From: Opisthorchis felineus
Lineage: Eukaryota; Platyhelminthes; Trematoda; Opisthorchiida; Opisthorchiidae
Direction of reading: 5' to 3'
NCBI GenBank assembly: GCA_004794785.1
Contig: SJOL01004338.1
Span: 483,308-547,307 of the forward strand
Length of the DNA: 64,000 bases
Shown: in pieces, positions 10,709 to 23,259 of the stretch
Layout of the letters: each line of letters begins with the position of its first letter
Position numbering within the stretch: position 1 is the stretch's first letter
Notes under the pieces: model-generated
Seen by the model: the letters and a program-made list of their open reading frames with translations, nothing else
The model's database searches: none
What the model was told of the DNA's origin: nothing
Translations under genes and position numbers: made by a program

Positions 10709-13700
10709 CTCGAATCAGGATTTTGATGAGAACACCAACCACCACGGCTAAGTCATCTCAAGCATCGATGACGGTAAGCACGTAATTTTGCTCTTCATGA
10801 GAAGCGTTTGTCTAGATTTTTCAAGAGGCAGGACATCGTCATTCAGAATTACAAAACATATTCTCTTTTGACTTCATTCTACTCTTCAAAAGTTGATTAC
10901 TTTAGTGAATGTTTCACGTGTACAAAACTGATAACAAACTCTACGCAATAACTTCGACCTTCTGTTCCGCTCGAGGCTACGAAAGGAGCTGGCTGAAGCT
11001 ACCACAGTCAAAGAGTGAATGCATCCCCTGAAACTCCTTCTGATGGACTGTGTTCTCGGATAGGCTCTGAGGGACGACTGGTTAATTTAGTTTCACAATT
11101 TTCCTAGATAGATATAATCTCTGGCCTCCTAAACCCATTTGGATTCTAGTTTTGCGGAGCTCTGTTCATATTTTCTATTCCCCAAGTCTTAATTGTATAA
11201 GGTTATCATTACAATCATAACCGATATAGCGTGAACTGGTTGTATGTAGATAATTCTGCAGCAGCAGGCTTCCTAATACCTGAATATTGTCAAGCGAGGA
11301 AGGTCCACCGTGCCTTCTACAATATTGCGCTCGCATGTTGTTAGGCCCATACAATCACACATAACTAAACCTGGCAAGTATTCAACTAGAAGAACGGTAC
11401 ATCAGCTGTTTACACTAGGAGAGCGATTTAGAACAAGCCAGGATGCAGAAGTTCTTCACAGCATACACTCAACAATAGAATGCAAGAAACAAGCAATTTG
11501 CTATACGTAGAAACCCGTTAGCTTTGGTCTTCCTTATCAGGGTTGGAATCGCTGGACTGGTCTGCTAACCAAATATGTTTTAGTGGAGTTCAAACTGTTT
11601 GAGTTTTCACCATGTCCCCTTGCTCAAGTGAAGACGCAATGCGAGGCTTCCAATTGTTATCACAACCGACTGTGTACGCGTTGAAAATGTTTTTCGACGG
11701 TGCCATGACTCACCTATACACCCGGGCGTATGCCCGAAGAATACCTCAGTGCTATCTCTAATAGGAGATTCCATGATTCGGAGGCTGATTATCCGGTTCA
11801 AGCGCTTTCTTGGTGCATTGACAGCAATCGCACATGCAAAAGACGCGGATCAAGCTTTTTGAACCATCCATCGAGCGCCTGGTTTTGGTGTTACAACCCA
11901 GCGGATATCGATCACCCTGGGCTGTGGGATCCTGATCCCATTGTTCGGAAGATTCTAGTTCGAAGTTTAAAATTACCACCGGTTGTTTTGTCAATCAGCT
12001 GACATTCTCAGCCGAATGAGCTTCTGATATCCCACCTGACAACAATTTGCATATTCCAGTTCACACCACGATCGTGTTGTTTTGATTCAAACATTTTCGA
12101 CCAATCAAAGCAATCATGCAGTCTTTGTCACACTGCTTATTTAAAAGGATCCACTTACGAGAAGACGCTTGCCCAGACAACCTTGTCTTGTGGAGCGGAG
12201 TCAACTAACATTCATCTGCTTTCACCATGAAATCTAAGTTGCCTGTTTAAATATTTACCTGGTTATGCGACTATTGAATGTTTTATCTATATCAGGTCCG
12301 GTCCTCTACCTAGAAACCGGATAGGAGAGGTGTTTTCAAGTGACCTGGGTGACCGAGACAGCACCAAATGTGTTTTCAGTCCTGCGGTCTATATTTGGGT
12401 AACTCCTTTGGAAGAAGCTAGGCCATACAGAGACCACAAGGTTAGACACGTTTACCAACGAAATTGCACAGTTCACCAACAGGCAATAGGTACAAGGGAA
12501 CGGAATGATAAAGCCGCTTGCCGCCGGAAGTGAACTTATGGAGCCCCCCCTAAGTTACTTCTGGTCAGTCTTTGTTCTCGCAAACGTGACATCTTGAACA
12601 CACCTATGGAGACGGTCGGTCTTAAAAAAAGTAGTAGGAATCGCGACTAGCCTATGTGGGCTAGTCAACTGAGGATCAGCTGTTTTTATTCTCCTGGAAT
12701 CAAGATGAAAGGCTGATAAACTGACAGACTGTACGTGCTTCAGGCACTTTAGGTAATTTCAAATGAAAAAGAGCTTATCTGAGTGCATTTACATGCCGTA
12801 TAACTGGAGGATCTTAAATAAACGGCGAAATAGTTTTTCCCAAAAGGGGACTTTTGGTGGGAGGTAAGGGTTTGATCTCTGTTAAGTCTAGTTACAATCA
12901 AGATTAAGAGAGCCGTCACTCGTGAGTGCGCTAATTCCATCGCTCCTGTTTGGACACGTTAATATGACCACACACGGTCACGTTATAAGGTCATGGGCGA
13001 TTCTGGGTTTAGACCACTATTGAGGACTTTGATATTGGTCAATGACCTCCACTTTGGCAATCAATATCGACAAAATCACGTCAGTCTCAGCCGGTGAACT
13101 ATGGATGCTTGTTTGGACACCAATGCAATGAAAAGGTTCAATAGAGTGTCCAAAGTTTCACTAGAATTTCGACCGACCATCCACTCATATGACAATGGTC
13201 TACGTCATTCTTTTAGGGAAATATAACCATATATATAACCAGAGCGTCGTTTTTATCCCCTTGCTTAGCTGGATAACAACTTATCCGCGTGGACACTAGA
13301 AAGAGGCCAAATCGGAAAATAGTAACATCTCTTAAAACTTCGAATATCCTATGGCCCGGAAAGTTGATTACAGTGTAGAGAAACAACCCAAATGTGACAT
13401 TTTCTCTGTGGGACGACTACTGTATGCATGTGAATAAAAGCAAAGAAACTGAGCTCAAAAGATGGTATTATCAGGTGTGAACGCAAGGAAGATCAGAAAA
13501 GAGGCGTACCAATGCATGAAAAATGCGCCTTGTTTGCCCCTAAAACGACTTCTCAGATTAACCACTGTAATTTAGTGCAGGCTGTAGTCGGAGTTTTGTG
13601 TCTCAGACATCTGCCAGAGGATTCCAAGCCCGTGGAGTAGTAAGTAAGAACAATTCAGTTGAAACATAGCCAATGACTGATTAGAGAAAGGCTGTAACTA

Positions 13701-16700
13701 TTTCGATCACAGAATTAAGATGCCGAAAAAGAGAAGCGAACATGAGCAAAGAAAAGCCTCAACCTGGAAAAAACATTATCTCACATTCGCAATATCCAAT
13801 ATGATAGGATGATTCCCCACTGAAGTATTTACGTCTAGGGGACACCAGAATTGATCGCTTCGTGGAGGGTTGTCACTGTGAAACGGTTGTTAGTCGTATC
13901 TCGATATAAGTGGTATCAATCACATAAGCCACTGGAATTCGCCGTTTAGACGTTATCACTCTAGTGAATGTTGTCAAATACCGGTGAATTTCATCAACAT
14001 TCGATAACATACTCATAACAAAAACAGCTAGATGTTTTGCCTCTAGCTGGCTTCATTATGGATCAGCGAAGTCTCATTTACTTGCTGTGCAAAGATGCTG
14101 CCCAGATTCTAGAGTAGTCCATTGTGTTTTTCAACCGCTGAGGCCGATGCTGTTGTTGTTAATATACGTACTAAGAAACCACAAAAACATCTGACCATCG
14201 TACATGCATTAGATTGGGTGTGAAGTTATTTCACCTTAATTCATCGATGCTTGCTTCATCCTTCTTAGTTCAAGGTACTCTGTATGTGCGGGATGTTCGT
14301 ATATAGACCAGTGGCGATTCACCTTTACATCTTTTCGGCTTGTTGTTCTGCACAACGTAACTTTTACTCTATCGAGGTGGGTAGGCCCTGCTGCCTTGGT
14401 ATGGCATGACTTAATGACAGGCAACATGAGACTTTCATCGGTTAACTATGCCCAAAATGATATAATAGCGAGACCCACTTGACATCGAACTGGAGACAGA
14501 TACGTGATTAAGGCGCGAATTTACTGACCAGAAGTTCGTGGTTCGAACGCAACCTCGGCCTCTCGACTGCTCCAGTCTAGGCTTGAGTACTCTGGAATTA
14601 TCTCATCCCTGATGCTTCCTTCGGGTGGCATGGCTTCTAGGCGCCGAAAGGGTGTTACAGCTGAGCGACTATTGACCATCTGACTTCAAAATGACCCTAA
14701 CTGAATCCGATTATCCCGCAATTTAATTTAACCCAAGGACTCATATTCTAAATCCAACTGAACTTGTAGGTATAGTTCGAAGAATGGGCTATACAAGTGC
14801 AGTCCAAATCGAATTCGACACAGCTTTCTGACTGCTTATTCATGGTGTTCAGTTACATATACGTATCGGGAAATCATTCACCGGTGTAATACTATTTGAA
14901 AACTTACACCCGATTCAAGTTAGTACGCGTACGTAGTTGTATGTCTTTCTACACAACATAAACCTACAGAGTTCTACGCAAAACCGTACTGATGACAGTG
15001 GTCTTTGTAATGAGTGGTTGCTCTAGGGAAAGAACAACGTAAAGGGCGTAAAGGGCCTCTTTCTGTTATTTCACTCAGTGATTAAATTAGACAGTGTGAC
15101 TGCTCACAAACCGCTCGGTGATTTAGCGAACTCGCAGACTGTTCGATATTTCTCAAGCCAAAGCATTAAAATTTGGATGTCAAGTATCCCAAAACTGGGT
15201 AACAAGGCAGGTTCGGAACAATCTACTCCCAACTGTCTTCATGAGCGATAGCTTTGATGTACGAACCATCAGTTATGAAGAGTCGCATGTCTCCTACCTG
15301 GTTGAATCTTTATCAAGCAACCTACATAAAAAAGGGCATGCCTGACTAGGCGAGTTTTATCTGTGACAACACTGGTTCGAAAATTGGTTTAGAGCTGTGG
15401 TTCTCGTTATCCCGGTGTCTAGGTTATCCTTCATTAACTAACTTGTCTTGTGATGCCAGTATCCGCGGGATTCCTGATTACCAGATAATGTGTCAAAAAA
15501 CCGAGTGATAGGTTTGATTTGCGGGCATTATGCTCTAACGGTGTCAACGTAGAATGCCGCAGCTGTAGTAAACTTCATAACTGCTAAACTCAAAGAAGGA
15601 AGTAGCTGACTAGTAAAGCCTACGTCTCGTAAGGGCTTAAAATCCCAATTACGAAAATTGGACAGCGTCCTTCAACTTGACTCAGTGAGAGAATGTGGCG
15701 CTGCCTAGATAGTGCCCTCTACTTTCGAGGGCGGGATGCGCATCTAAGCATAGCTGATGAGGAACACTGTTCTCGCGGGTCTAGAGGGGTAGCTCATCTC
15801 TGCATGTGAGCAGCACCGCATACGGATCACCACTGGAATACAGTAGTTTCGAAATAGAAAAGCTACTCGAGGTTTTTGGGTGTACAAATGAATTAGGTGA
15901 ACAGTCGACAGAAGCAAGAATATCCCCCCAGGAATTAGTCTCAGAACATAACCGAATGGCTTCAGGACTGTGTTGACTGTACTGCAGCGTTTGATTAGTA
16001 GCAGATTGTTGTGAATGTTCTCTAACTTTCGCAGACAGCTATTCCGGAAACCTGACAGTGCGTACACGTATCGAGAGAGTTCGGACACAGATGCCAGATG
16101 ACTAGCGGCGTAAAGTGGTGAGGGCTAGGATTCCATGTTTTCTAAGAATTCTAAGTTAACGTAACATGAACGAAAATGCATGCCCCATTGAGAGGGGCAC
16201 TGAATGAGCCACTAATCTCCCGCTTACCGGACGGATGCCATACCGACTAAGCTCTCATGTTTTCGTAACCTGCACTCGCTGGCTCTAGTTGTCAAACTCC
16301 TGTGAAATTGCTGCACAGCGAATGAAATGCTGTGTGCAACAAATGAATCACACAAATCGGTGGAACAGCTCTTTCAGCTGAACATCTTGACAACCTTACT
16401 CGGCCTAACTGACACTGCCCACGCCGCCGTCGTAATACGCGCAGCTGACAACGCATAAGTGTGGCACTGACATCAATCATGTGGTCGGTACAATCTGTTT
16501 GATATCCTGTTCGTCAGCCCGACCTGAAAAATTTACTCCGAAACTATTCCATAAATCATACCGGTCCAGCATGCAAACGACGGTGTCGGACAGGGCAGAC
16601 TGTACGTGACGGGGATGTGTGTGTGACTAAACCGCTCTCCATTACCGCTGTTCGTTGTTGGTGTTGAAAACCAGGTGCTCATGCTATGGTCATCCCGAAA

Positions 16701-17529
16701 AAAAAGATATCGAATATCCAAATCTAACAACATGGGGAGCCTAAAACCTTAGAAGGTGCTTCCTGACCGTTGGTCCAATCCAGAGTCGGTTACTTGTTCT
16801 CCTACTAAGGACCATGTCACTTCAGTCATAAACTGTGGGGCAACCTGATACAGAAAACTTACATTATTTCACCAGCATCTACGGAAGTGAAAAACAAGTG
16901 AATATTTCTAACGAATATCTAGGACGACCGATTGGGACTCAGTGGCCAACCAAAATGATAGCTGTGGTTGTTTGTAAACAGGCTCTACTTTCAAGCTTCG
17001 AGGGCTTTTTAAGCCTTTATCATGATAAGGTATTTGGGTGGCATACGAGCACTCAGTCATTATGCGTGTTACTCCAAGACTTACATTAATGTGCATGAGC
17101 ACTGAGTCCTTTGGGATTTGTACTTACATACTGACACGAAAAAGCCCTAAATAGGAACATATTTTAGCACAAAAACACTGCTCATGTAGCAAAATACAAC
17201 TGAATAACAGCCTTTCTAGGGAGGGTATTCAGCAAGCTTATACAAGTAGTGTCGGGACAAGAAAAAAAGGCTCTCAAGGTTGGAGGATACTATAGGCGTT
17301 TCTTATGTAGTGGTTAGGCTGAAAACGCCAGCTTTGAATTCGTTGGCTCATTTAGGAGAACTCGTCTTCATGGCGATATCGTTACTTATGGAATTGCTTC
17401 ACCGAGGGTACGCCTGTGACTGATTATCTACTCATTTCACGTAGCTAGATGGTGTCACCACTGGATGGATTTTTGGCGATGTTTGGTGTCTGTTACTGCC
17501 AATAACTGCTGAAAAAGTGTGTCGAATAA
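10709..17529. other. Long gene-free stretch, probably intron
   Basis: Apart from the SINE at 14490-14690 I see no gene. The 114-codon minus frame at 15744-16088 and the overlapping frames at 11730-12002 (both strands) have no splice context or motif and look like chance. If the minus-strand gene spans from 20 kb to below 7 kb, this is intron of that gene. Confidence 0.45.
14490..14690 (+). mobile_element. tRNA-derived SINE copy
   Basis: It contains GTGGTTCGAACGCAACCTC, a B-box-like internal promoter of RNA polymerase III, preceded by GGCGCGAATTTACTGACCAG and followed by CTCTCGACTGCTCCAGTCTAGG and CTTCCTTCGGGTGGCATGGC. The same order of blocks occurs in reverse at 33690-33930, so the two are copies of one family. 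The A-box half (GATACGTGATTAAGG) has decayed more than in the other copy. Confidence 0.75.
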
Positions 17530-17745
17530 CAAAAATCGTGATCCTGGTTTTGCGGGAGACTCAACTGGAACCCAGCTGAATCTCTCATTTATGATTTTTC
17601 CGAGCAACTTAATGTGCCGCACCAGGCCGCCTCATGTTTCAGTTGGTACGATATTCGAGATATCGCGATACATATATAGACGTAATACACTACTCGTAAA
17701 AGCATCAGAAATGAGAGATTCAGCTGGGTTCCAGGTGAGTCTTGG
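17530..17745 (+). repeat. R1 copy with long terminal-like inverted repeats
   Basis: It starts as a normal plus-oriented R1 copy (GGGAGACTCAACTGGAACCC ... GGTACGATATTCGAGATATC). Then 17709-17743 repeats the opening 17556-17590 in reverse: 33 of 35 bases pair, with a 118-base spacer. The unit is a fold-back about 190 bp long. Confidence 0.8.
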
Positions 17746-17976
17746 CTGGTTTTGAAAAGAGGTCTACTCCTTTTAAATTTCGAGTCCATATTCCAGAAGG
17801 ACGAAGCGTTCGGTATCTGACAGTCCCATTTGTCTGGGCATACGCATGGTGTATGGTGTGTTCCTGTCCACTGAGTCCGCTCAAGGATTGTGAATCAACA
17901 TGGCAAAAACCTGAGCTGTCCATCAAGTCTATCTCCGAAGGCAGCTGATGAACTCCGCAAGTTTCGGTTACCTTAC

Positions 17977-18067
17977 CTGCTTTTTCCTGTTCAATGAACC
18001 GAAAAAGCTGCCAGTCGAGTTGCTGGATGTTCACTGATAGAACGCTCGACTTCGAGGACTTGTCAGC
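17977..18067 (-). CDS. Exon of the zinc-finger gene, 91 bp
   Basis: Minus strand: the acceptor GCATTTTTTCTAAAG ends at 18068 and the near-perfect donor AAAAAGCAG|GTAAGG starts at 17976. The frame continues the preceding exon exactly: that exon leaves phase 0 and this one reads from its first base, ADKSSKSSVLSVNIQQLDWQ and onward to FIEQEKA, leaving phase 1. The intron between the two is 818 bases. No domain is recognised; the segment is polar with an amphipathic stretch (LDWQLFRFIEQEKA) that could be helical. Confidence 0.6.
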
Positions 18068-18427
18068 CTTTAGAAAAAATGCCACGTTACTTCATTATCG
18101 CTTCACTAGTCACCGATTGTCTGTCACCGAACATTTGATCCACGCAGTTTACATCCGCTCAGTGGGATTTAACCAGGGGTTATTAGTGTCGGAAATCCAA
18201 ACCTGTGAAACAGTGGTCCACTCAAACAGTCTGCGTACTTTATTTAGTGGATGGACACTTACCGAGAAGTCTGAAGGGACACTTGCACAAAATACTCCAA
18301 GCTACCTCCTTTCGCAGGACACCAGTCAACGTGATAGCTTTAAGTAGAGTGACCTGCTATCAGACAAAGATCCTGAATCAGTTAAGTGTAGCATAAAAAC
18401 CCTTTCTTTCGTTTCCTTGTGTGACAG

Positions 18428-18486
18428 TCAGGTGGTCCCGACTATAACGCAGTTGCTCGTCAGGTCCTCAGGTTGCTATCCTCAAG
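18428..18486 (+). CDS. Candidate plus-strand exon inside a minus-strand intron
   Basis: A textbook acceptor (CCTTTCTTTCGTTTCCTTGTGTGACAG, quoted here as 18401-18427) is followed by 59 bases and a textbook donor, CTCAAG|GTGAGT. One open frame reads SGGPDYNAVARQVLRLLSS. The piece lies wholly inside the 818-base intron of the zinc-finger gene, on the other strand. Flatworm introns can hold nested genes, so this is possible; equally it may be a chance pairing of good signals. Confidence 0.35.
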
Positions 18487-18885
18487 GTGAGTATTCTTTG
18501 TTAAGTTTGCCGAATAAGTAAGTACCGTTCTCGGTTAGTCACGTAGATGGCTGCGTCCGTTACAGTGTATCTTGGTGGCACAAAGCGACTAAGCCTAACT
18601 GTGGAGCTCAGGTGATACCGGTAAGGTATGTTAGATAGGCCCCAGTTATCCGATCGGGTTATATTTCTTGATCAAGTCCCGTATTAACACTCTGAATTCA
18701 GTTCGCTATTTGTAACACGGGGTTTGTGGAAAAGGAATCTGGGCAACTTATCTAATCATTCATATTACGCTCTCCTAACGGAGCGACTGGGATGATTAGA
18801 AACCATGGGAAATTCGTACCGCAAATTAATTTGACACCAAAGCGACTGAAACTCCTCTGACGCATAACATTTGGGACGAACTTAC

Positions 18886-19693
18886 TTTTGCCAATTCATC
18901 CATTGCCGCCAGCGGATTGGATCGGAGTTGGGTCAAAACAGAACGGGATGAATCTGGAGCGGAATGCATCGACTTTTCTGGGGATGACCGGGGTTCCGTC
19001 ATCGAACTGGCGCTGTTTTCTAGCTCCAGAGGCAACTGAAGTTGTCGGATTCCATGTCGAGCGTAGTGTTCAGACAACTGTTTCGGATGGGCGGTGGTAT
19101 ACTCACAGAATAAACACTGGTGCTGAATGCCAAGCATGGGGCCATTTTGCGAGACGTTCTCCGTCCGTACAGAGGAACGACCGCATAACTGACCGACAAA
19201 TAGGGTTTTTACGTAAGCTCCAGGTTTCTTATCTGATTTGCTTATACCGTCCTCCCTGGTTTTCGGACTGGGATGCTCGCTGCTTTTGTGATGGTCTACT
19301 TTTCTATTCTCTTTCAGTTCCGTCGACGCGTTGCTATCGTTACTATTTTCACTCGAATGGTGGTCGATAAGACCGTTTTCCAGTACCACTGAGCCGCAAC
19401 CGCCACCAATGCCAGCACCAACATCATCATCAGCGGCCTCCGAACGACCATTGTGCTTTAGCACCGGTGACTTGTGATGCAATTCCAGGTGTTCGGTTAG
19501 GAAAGACTTTGAGGAGGCAATTTTCTGACATCGCGAGCACTGATAAAGCATAAAATCCACAGTTTCTGAGTCATGTTCCAAATTGAAATGAGTCTCCAAT
19601 TGGGCAAGCCAATGTGTGTGAAAGCAACATAAAGGACAATGTAAAATGAGTACGTCCACAGCATTAAGTAACGGCAATAGGCCCATCCTCTTT
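18886..19693 (-). CDS. C2H2 zinc-finger protein, large internal exon
   Basis: The clearest host coding sequence. It encodes 269 residues between the acceptor TTTTGCTGCCCGCCCTAG and the donor GGCAAAA|GTAAGT (phase 2 in, phase 0 out). Three C2H2 fingers are visible: C19, C22, H35, H40; C52, C55, H68, H73; and C193, C196, H209, H213. Fingers 1 and 2 form a close pair. An acidic, Gly-, Ser- and His-rich linker of about 120 residues separates them from finger 3, and a Ser-rich tail follows. The protein probably binds DNA or RNA in the nucleus, as is usual for the family. The open frame runs on upstream to 19974, so an unspliced start is the alternative; M3 (the ATG at 19686) is another possible start. 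Which C2H2 subfamily it belongs to I cannot say. Confidence 0.8.
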
Positions 19694-19984
19694 CTAGGGC
19701 GGGCAGCAAAAGTGATGAGCGTGAAGAATTCTCCGAATTTCTTGACCAGTGTTGTCACGCCCGAAGCGAAACGGAATGCTGCATTTGGGTAGAACAACGA
19801 ATTATGCGATTCAGTGTGACAGGATACAACCGTGTCATGTCGCGTCAGTGTCCCTTGCCCAGGGCACGCACGAGGTTTATGGGGAGGGCGAGAATAAAAG
19901 GGGACGAATGCCACCGGTTTTGAACAAATCAGAGCACAAGACAGAAGGATTGACGCACCGACATCTGACCGCACAATAGGACCT

Positions 19985-20250
19985 GTGTCGAAGGTGGGGG
20001 AGCGCTATATCATGTCTGTGCGTGCGTGTGTACGCACGTGCGTCGAGTCAAGGGATGCGTTGCTGTCACCCTGTCGGTCAAATTTGCTGCATTCGGATTG
20101 GCACTCTCCGTCCCACAGCTGTCACATGACACATGAGGCAAGCTCACACGTCATTCGACGACTCCGGTGCGTATGTAGGTGCGCGCATATGTGCGTGCTT
20201 GCAGACGATGCATACATGATACGCTTCCGCCAGGGCGAGCTATTGCTGTG
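19985..20250. other. GC-rich CG-containing island upstream of the zinc-finger exon
   Basis: This stretch is richer in GC and in CG dinucleotides than its surroundings and carries alternating purine-pyrimidine runs such as GTGCGTGCGTGTGTACGCAC, which is also a hairpin (GTGCGT/ACGCAC). It lies just upstream of the zinc-finger exon on the minus strand, so it could be promoter-proximal if transcription starts here and not further upstream. No TATA or initiator element was identified. Confidence 0.3.
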
Positions 20251-20331
20251 AGCGGTGCATAGACTAGCCTGAAGCGTTAAGGCGTGTCATGTTGGCTGCG
20301 GAGGCCATTGGTAGCACACGTCTTTACTTAC

Positions 20332-20373
20332 AGGTACGTATTAATAGGGTGGTAGGCCTCGACAATTGTCGTA
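20332..20373 (-). CDS. Possible upstream exon of the zinc-finger gene, 42 bp
   Basis: Minus strand: the acceptor GTCTCCACTTGCTCATTAAG and the donor TACGTACCT|GTAAGT frame 42 bases that read TTIVEAYHPINTY with phase 2 in and phase 2 out. The outgoing phase fits the zinc-finger exon, which begins with the third base of a codon. Supported by phase and a strong donor; small size keeps the confidence low. Confidence 0.35.
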
Positions 20374-22695
20374 CTTAATGAGCAAGTGGAGACGCACTAA
20401 CACACTATCACATGTGTATATACAGAGGGGTGCAGTATACCGTTTTGAGACATCTAGTATGGTACTGAAGCCGACGAAAATTCCGTGCACGTAGACGCTT
20501 TGCACGCCACCTGAGGTGTGCTTGTTGTTAACACGGTAACCAATGGGACTGAAATCCTCGTGTTGGCATGTGCGGAAGATAAAAAGATGATTTTGAAATT
20601 TTCTGGCAATTCAGACAATGATGGGTTTTATAATAACTGTTCCTTCTTTGAAGTTAAGCAGTGGGCAGTCAACTTAATCAGTCACCATCGGGTTGGTACT
20701 TTCGTGGGTTTGAATAAGAGCAGTATATTGAGTTTAGGCATATCAAACATGATTTACTCGCCAGGTTTTGCTGCATACTATCGACCATTAGCTAATCACT
20801 GCCTGTCGAAGGGGAAGCCCAGCTACACATAGTTGGACCCTCAGATACGTGTGTTTTCTTTATTCTTGTGCGTAGTTGAGCTTCCATTCAATATGTAATA
20901 TGGTCTGCTGAAGACGGCCAGGTTCGAGAGGCCATCGGTGATGGTAAATAATTTTCCTACTTTGGCTCATGATTCTAGCATCTCACACCGAAGTATCTGA
21001 AAATACTTCTTGGAGAGTAGATCATTCATACGGTAACACAACTGGGTGCACTGAGCCACAAATTAGTATGAAATTAGTTGAGAAATGAAAAGCCCCGTAA
21101 AACACTCAAAACAAATACGCTCAAGTTCATGAACTACAGCGCTGGTAGAGTTGGTGTTCATCTCATGTCAAATGAACCACCATGAGTCAGGTTTGGGCAG
21201 GATCTCACCTCATTACAGGATGCTGTTAATTCCATCCAACACCTTTGTTCAGTTTAACGGAAGTATACACTTGTTGAGTATTTCCCCTGAGGGTAATCTG
21301 TGGACGAATTGAAGGCAGTAGGATTATGATGAACTCCGGTCAGTTCGCTTCAAAAGAATTACAAGGTCATAAGGTAACAGACTGTCTGGAAAGAAATGAC
21401 GGTATGAGGTGAGATCATTTCAAGCGTCCCAGCTTTTATGGAATCGCCTCAGTATTATTCCGGGTTGTTTAAACAACAACAGTATAAATTACTTAGGAGT
21501 GATGAGGCAGATTTAGTCTGTCCCAAGGACTCGGAAGAAGGACCAGGCTGGAAATGGGTATATGAAGATGTGAGCCAGCTTCACAAAGTGTGGTTTGTGG
21601 AACGTATGGTAAATCAATAGTATATTATGAGTAAATCGATCAGTGACATGATCGGTGCAAGGGGGCTAATATCCGTCTCCTGCTTTGTCCGTCACATTGA
21701 ATCAGGCCGTCAAGATCCTGTGCATATGCGGCCTTTCACTGGGCCACGTGTGCAACCAGCTGAAGGCTGTTCACCTGGTGTAGACCCGAATGATTAAGAT
21801 CGGGATATGAACAGAAGGGGATGGTATGCTCAGCTGATGACTCATTATGATCATATAAAGCCATAACAGCTTGAACTGGTAATGTATGCACCGGGTAGCT
21901 CGGTGGCTCGCAACATCCGAAGCGCTCACTTATAGTTTGCTAGCGCTAGTTCTAAAACTGTGGTCATAGAAAGTCCTTTTTAGCATCGTTTTTAGGAGTG
22001 GCACTCCGGAATATTCTGTTCTAAGGAGGTTCTTTGGAGATCTACACATAAAATGTAATAAAATGTAGTACAATAATGTAATAACACAATGCACTATGAA
22101 ACAGATAAGCTGTGGAAGACAACGAAAACAGACAGAAAACCTAAACAATGAGCTTGTAGGCGCGGCGTTTGGGATCCCCTGTAGGTCTGAGGGGGGCTAC
22201 TCCCCCGGACATTGTTGAGTGTCCCGTGTTAAGTCTGGTTGCCTACAGACCCAAACTCGAACAACTAGCGGCTCAGTCCAATGCTTCGGCTAACCGTTCA
22301 CCAGAATTTCCGACAGGTCAAGTCCCGATCACATCAGTATGACGTACTGCTTCAAACCTTACCTGTCCTGTAACCAGGTCCAGTAGTGTACTTCCTCCCT
22401 GAGTGCTTCAGCTCAAAACTGTCGGTCAATCATTTCCCTCCATGCCATTCTGAATTATGCCTTTTGTTCCCGCTTCACGCGACCGATGCTCACAACTTGC
22501 AGACTTCCGACCAAAGTTTCTAGGTATTCATGATTCCATCCCTCGGGATTTATTTCTCGGACTTCAGTTGGCCATATAGATCTTGTTCAAATCTGTTGGA
22601 CGAAACAATCTTAATCACTGTGAACGGATTAACAAGAACACAGCCTCTATTCCGTCACAACACACTCCTCAGGGAACTTATGGCATTCTTTATTC
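20374..22695. other. Intron or intergenic stretch
   Basis: No gene recognised. The plus frame at 20518-20832 (104 codons) has no acceptor or donor and a chance-like composition. The block 22165-22260 (CTGAGGGGGGCTACTCCCCC) resembles the GC-rich untranslated part of a retroelement, but no second copy was found here. Confidence 0.4.
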
Positions 22696-22699
22696 TTAA

Positions 22700-23215
22700 G
22701 TATGTTTTGTAAATGCTGTTCGTATACCGGATTCCGCACCCTTACGTGGTAACAAACAAACAAACAAAACCTTTGCGGTGTTCTTCACTGACACCCGTTT
22801 TTTAGTTACCCGGAAGCCGAAGACCAGAATTCGAATCAATGGACAGTGTGCTGCCAAGGTAGCAGGAGCCTGTAGGATAGTCCACAATATCCCCTTTAAT
22901 CTCGATGCACAGCGCAAGTTGGTGTTGACGCAAGGTTTCTTCTCGCTGATGCAAAGACAAACTGTATGTAGAAGCAGATCACGCTGTGAGGCGTTACAGT
23001 TCATGATGTGAATATGCGGATAGCATAAGGTCATCCGCAAACGATAATTTGGGTCCGACTCCCGGTAAAATACACCCATCAAGCTGGTATTCGACCGGCA
23101 CATCAGCACAGTCATTCACGAGAGCTGCTTGCACAATGACCGTTCGATACAGATTGAATGCACCCGGAAAAACGCAATCGCTGCTTATACATATATATAT
23201 ATGTAAAAAAGAAGA
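22700..23215 (-). pseudogene. Non-LTR retrotransposon RT remnant
   Basis: On the minus strand the frame around 23010-23170 reads ALVNDCADVPVEYQLDGCIL and then LSFADDLMLSAYSHHEL. FADDL is the catalytic metal-binding box of reverse transcriptases, and the preceding block VFPGAFNLYRTVIVQAAL fits the usual helix before it. Stops and a frame change follow (TAA right after HHEL), and the 5' half is missing, so the copy is dead. A TATATATATATATG run interrupts it near 23190. The clade is uncertain; the box differs from the EYADD form of the LINE at 53.5-54.5 kb. Confidence 0.5.
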
Positions 23216-23259
23216 GTTAGTCCGGACCTCTGCCACCTCCCCTATATGTCTGTTTTAGA

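Noticed and set aside
14540..14580. tRNA gene
   Set aside because: Only A- and B-box-like elements are present, with the body of a SINE after them. No cloverleaf acceptor stem pairs here or at 33.9 kb.
17720..17976. Extension of the minus frame beyond 17977
   Set aside because: The near-perfect donor at 17976 ends the exon, and the rest runs into the R1 repeat.
18888..19370. Plus-strand 160-codon frame
   Set aside because: It is the reverse of the zinc-finger exon. The minus reading has three intact C2H2 motifs; this one has none.
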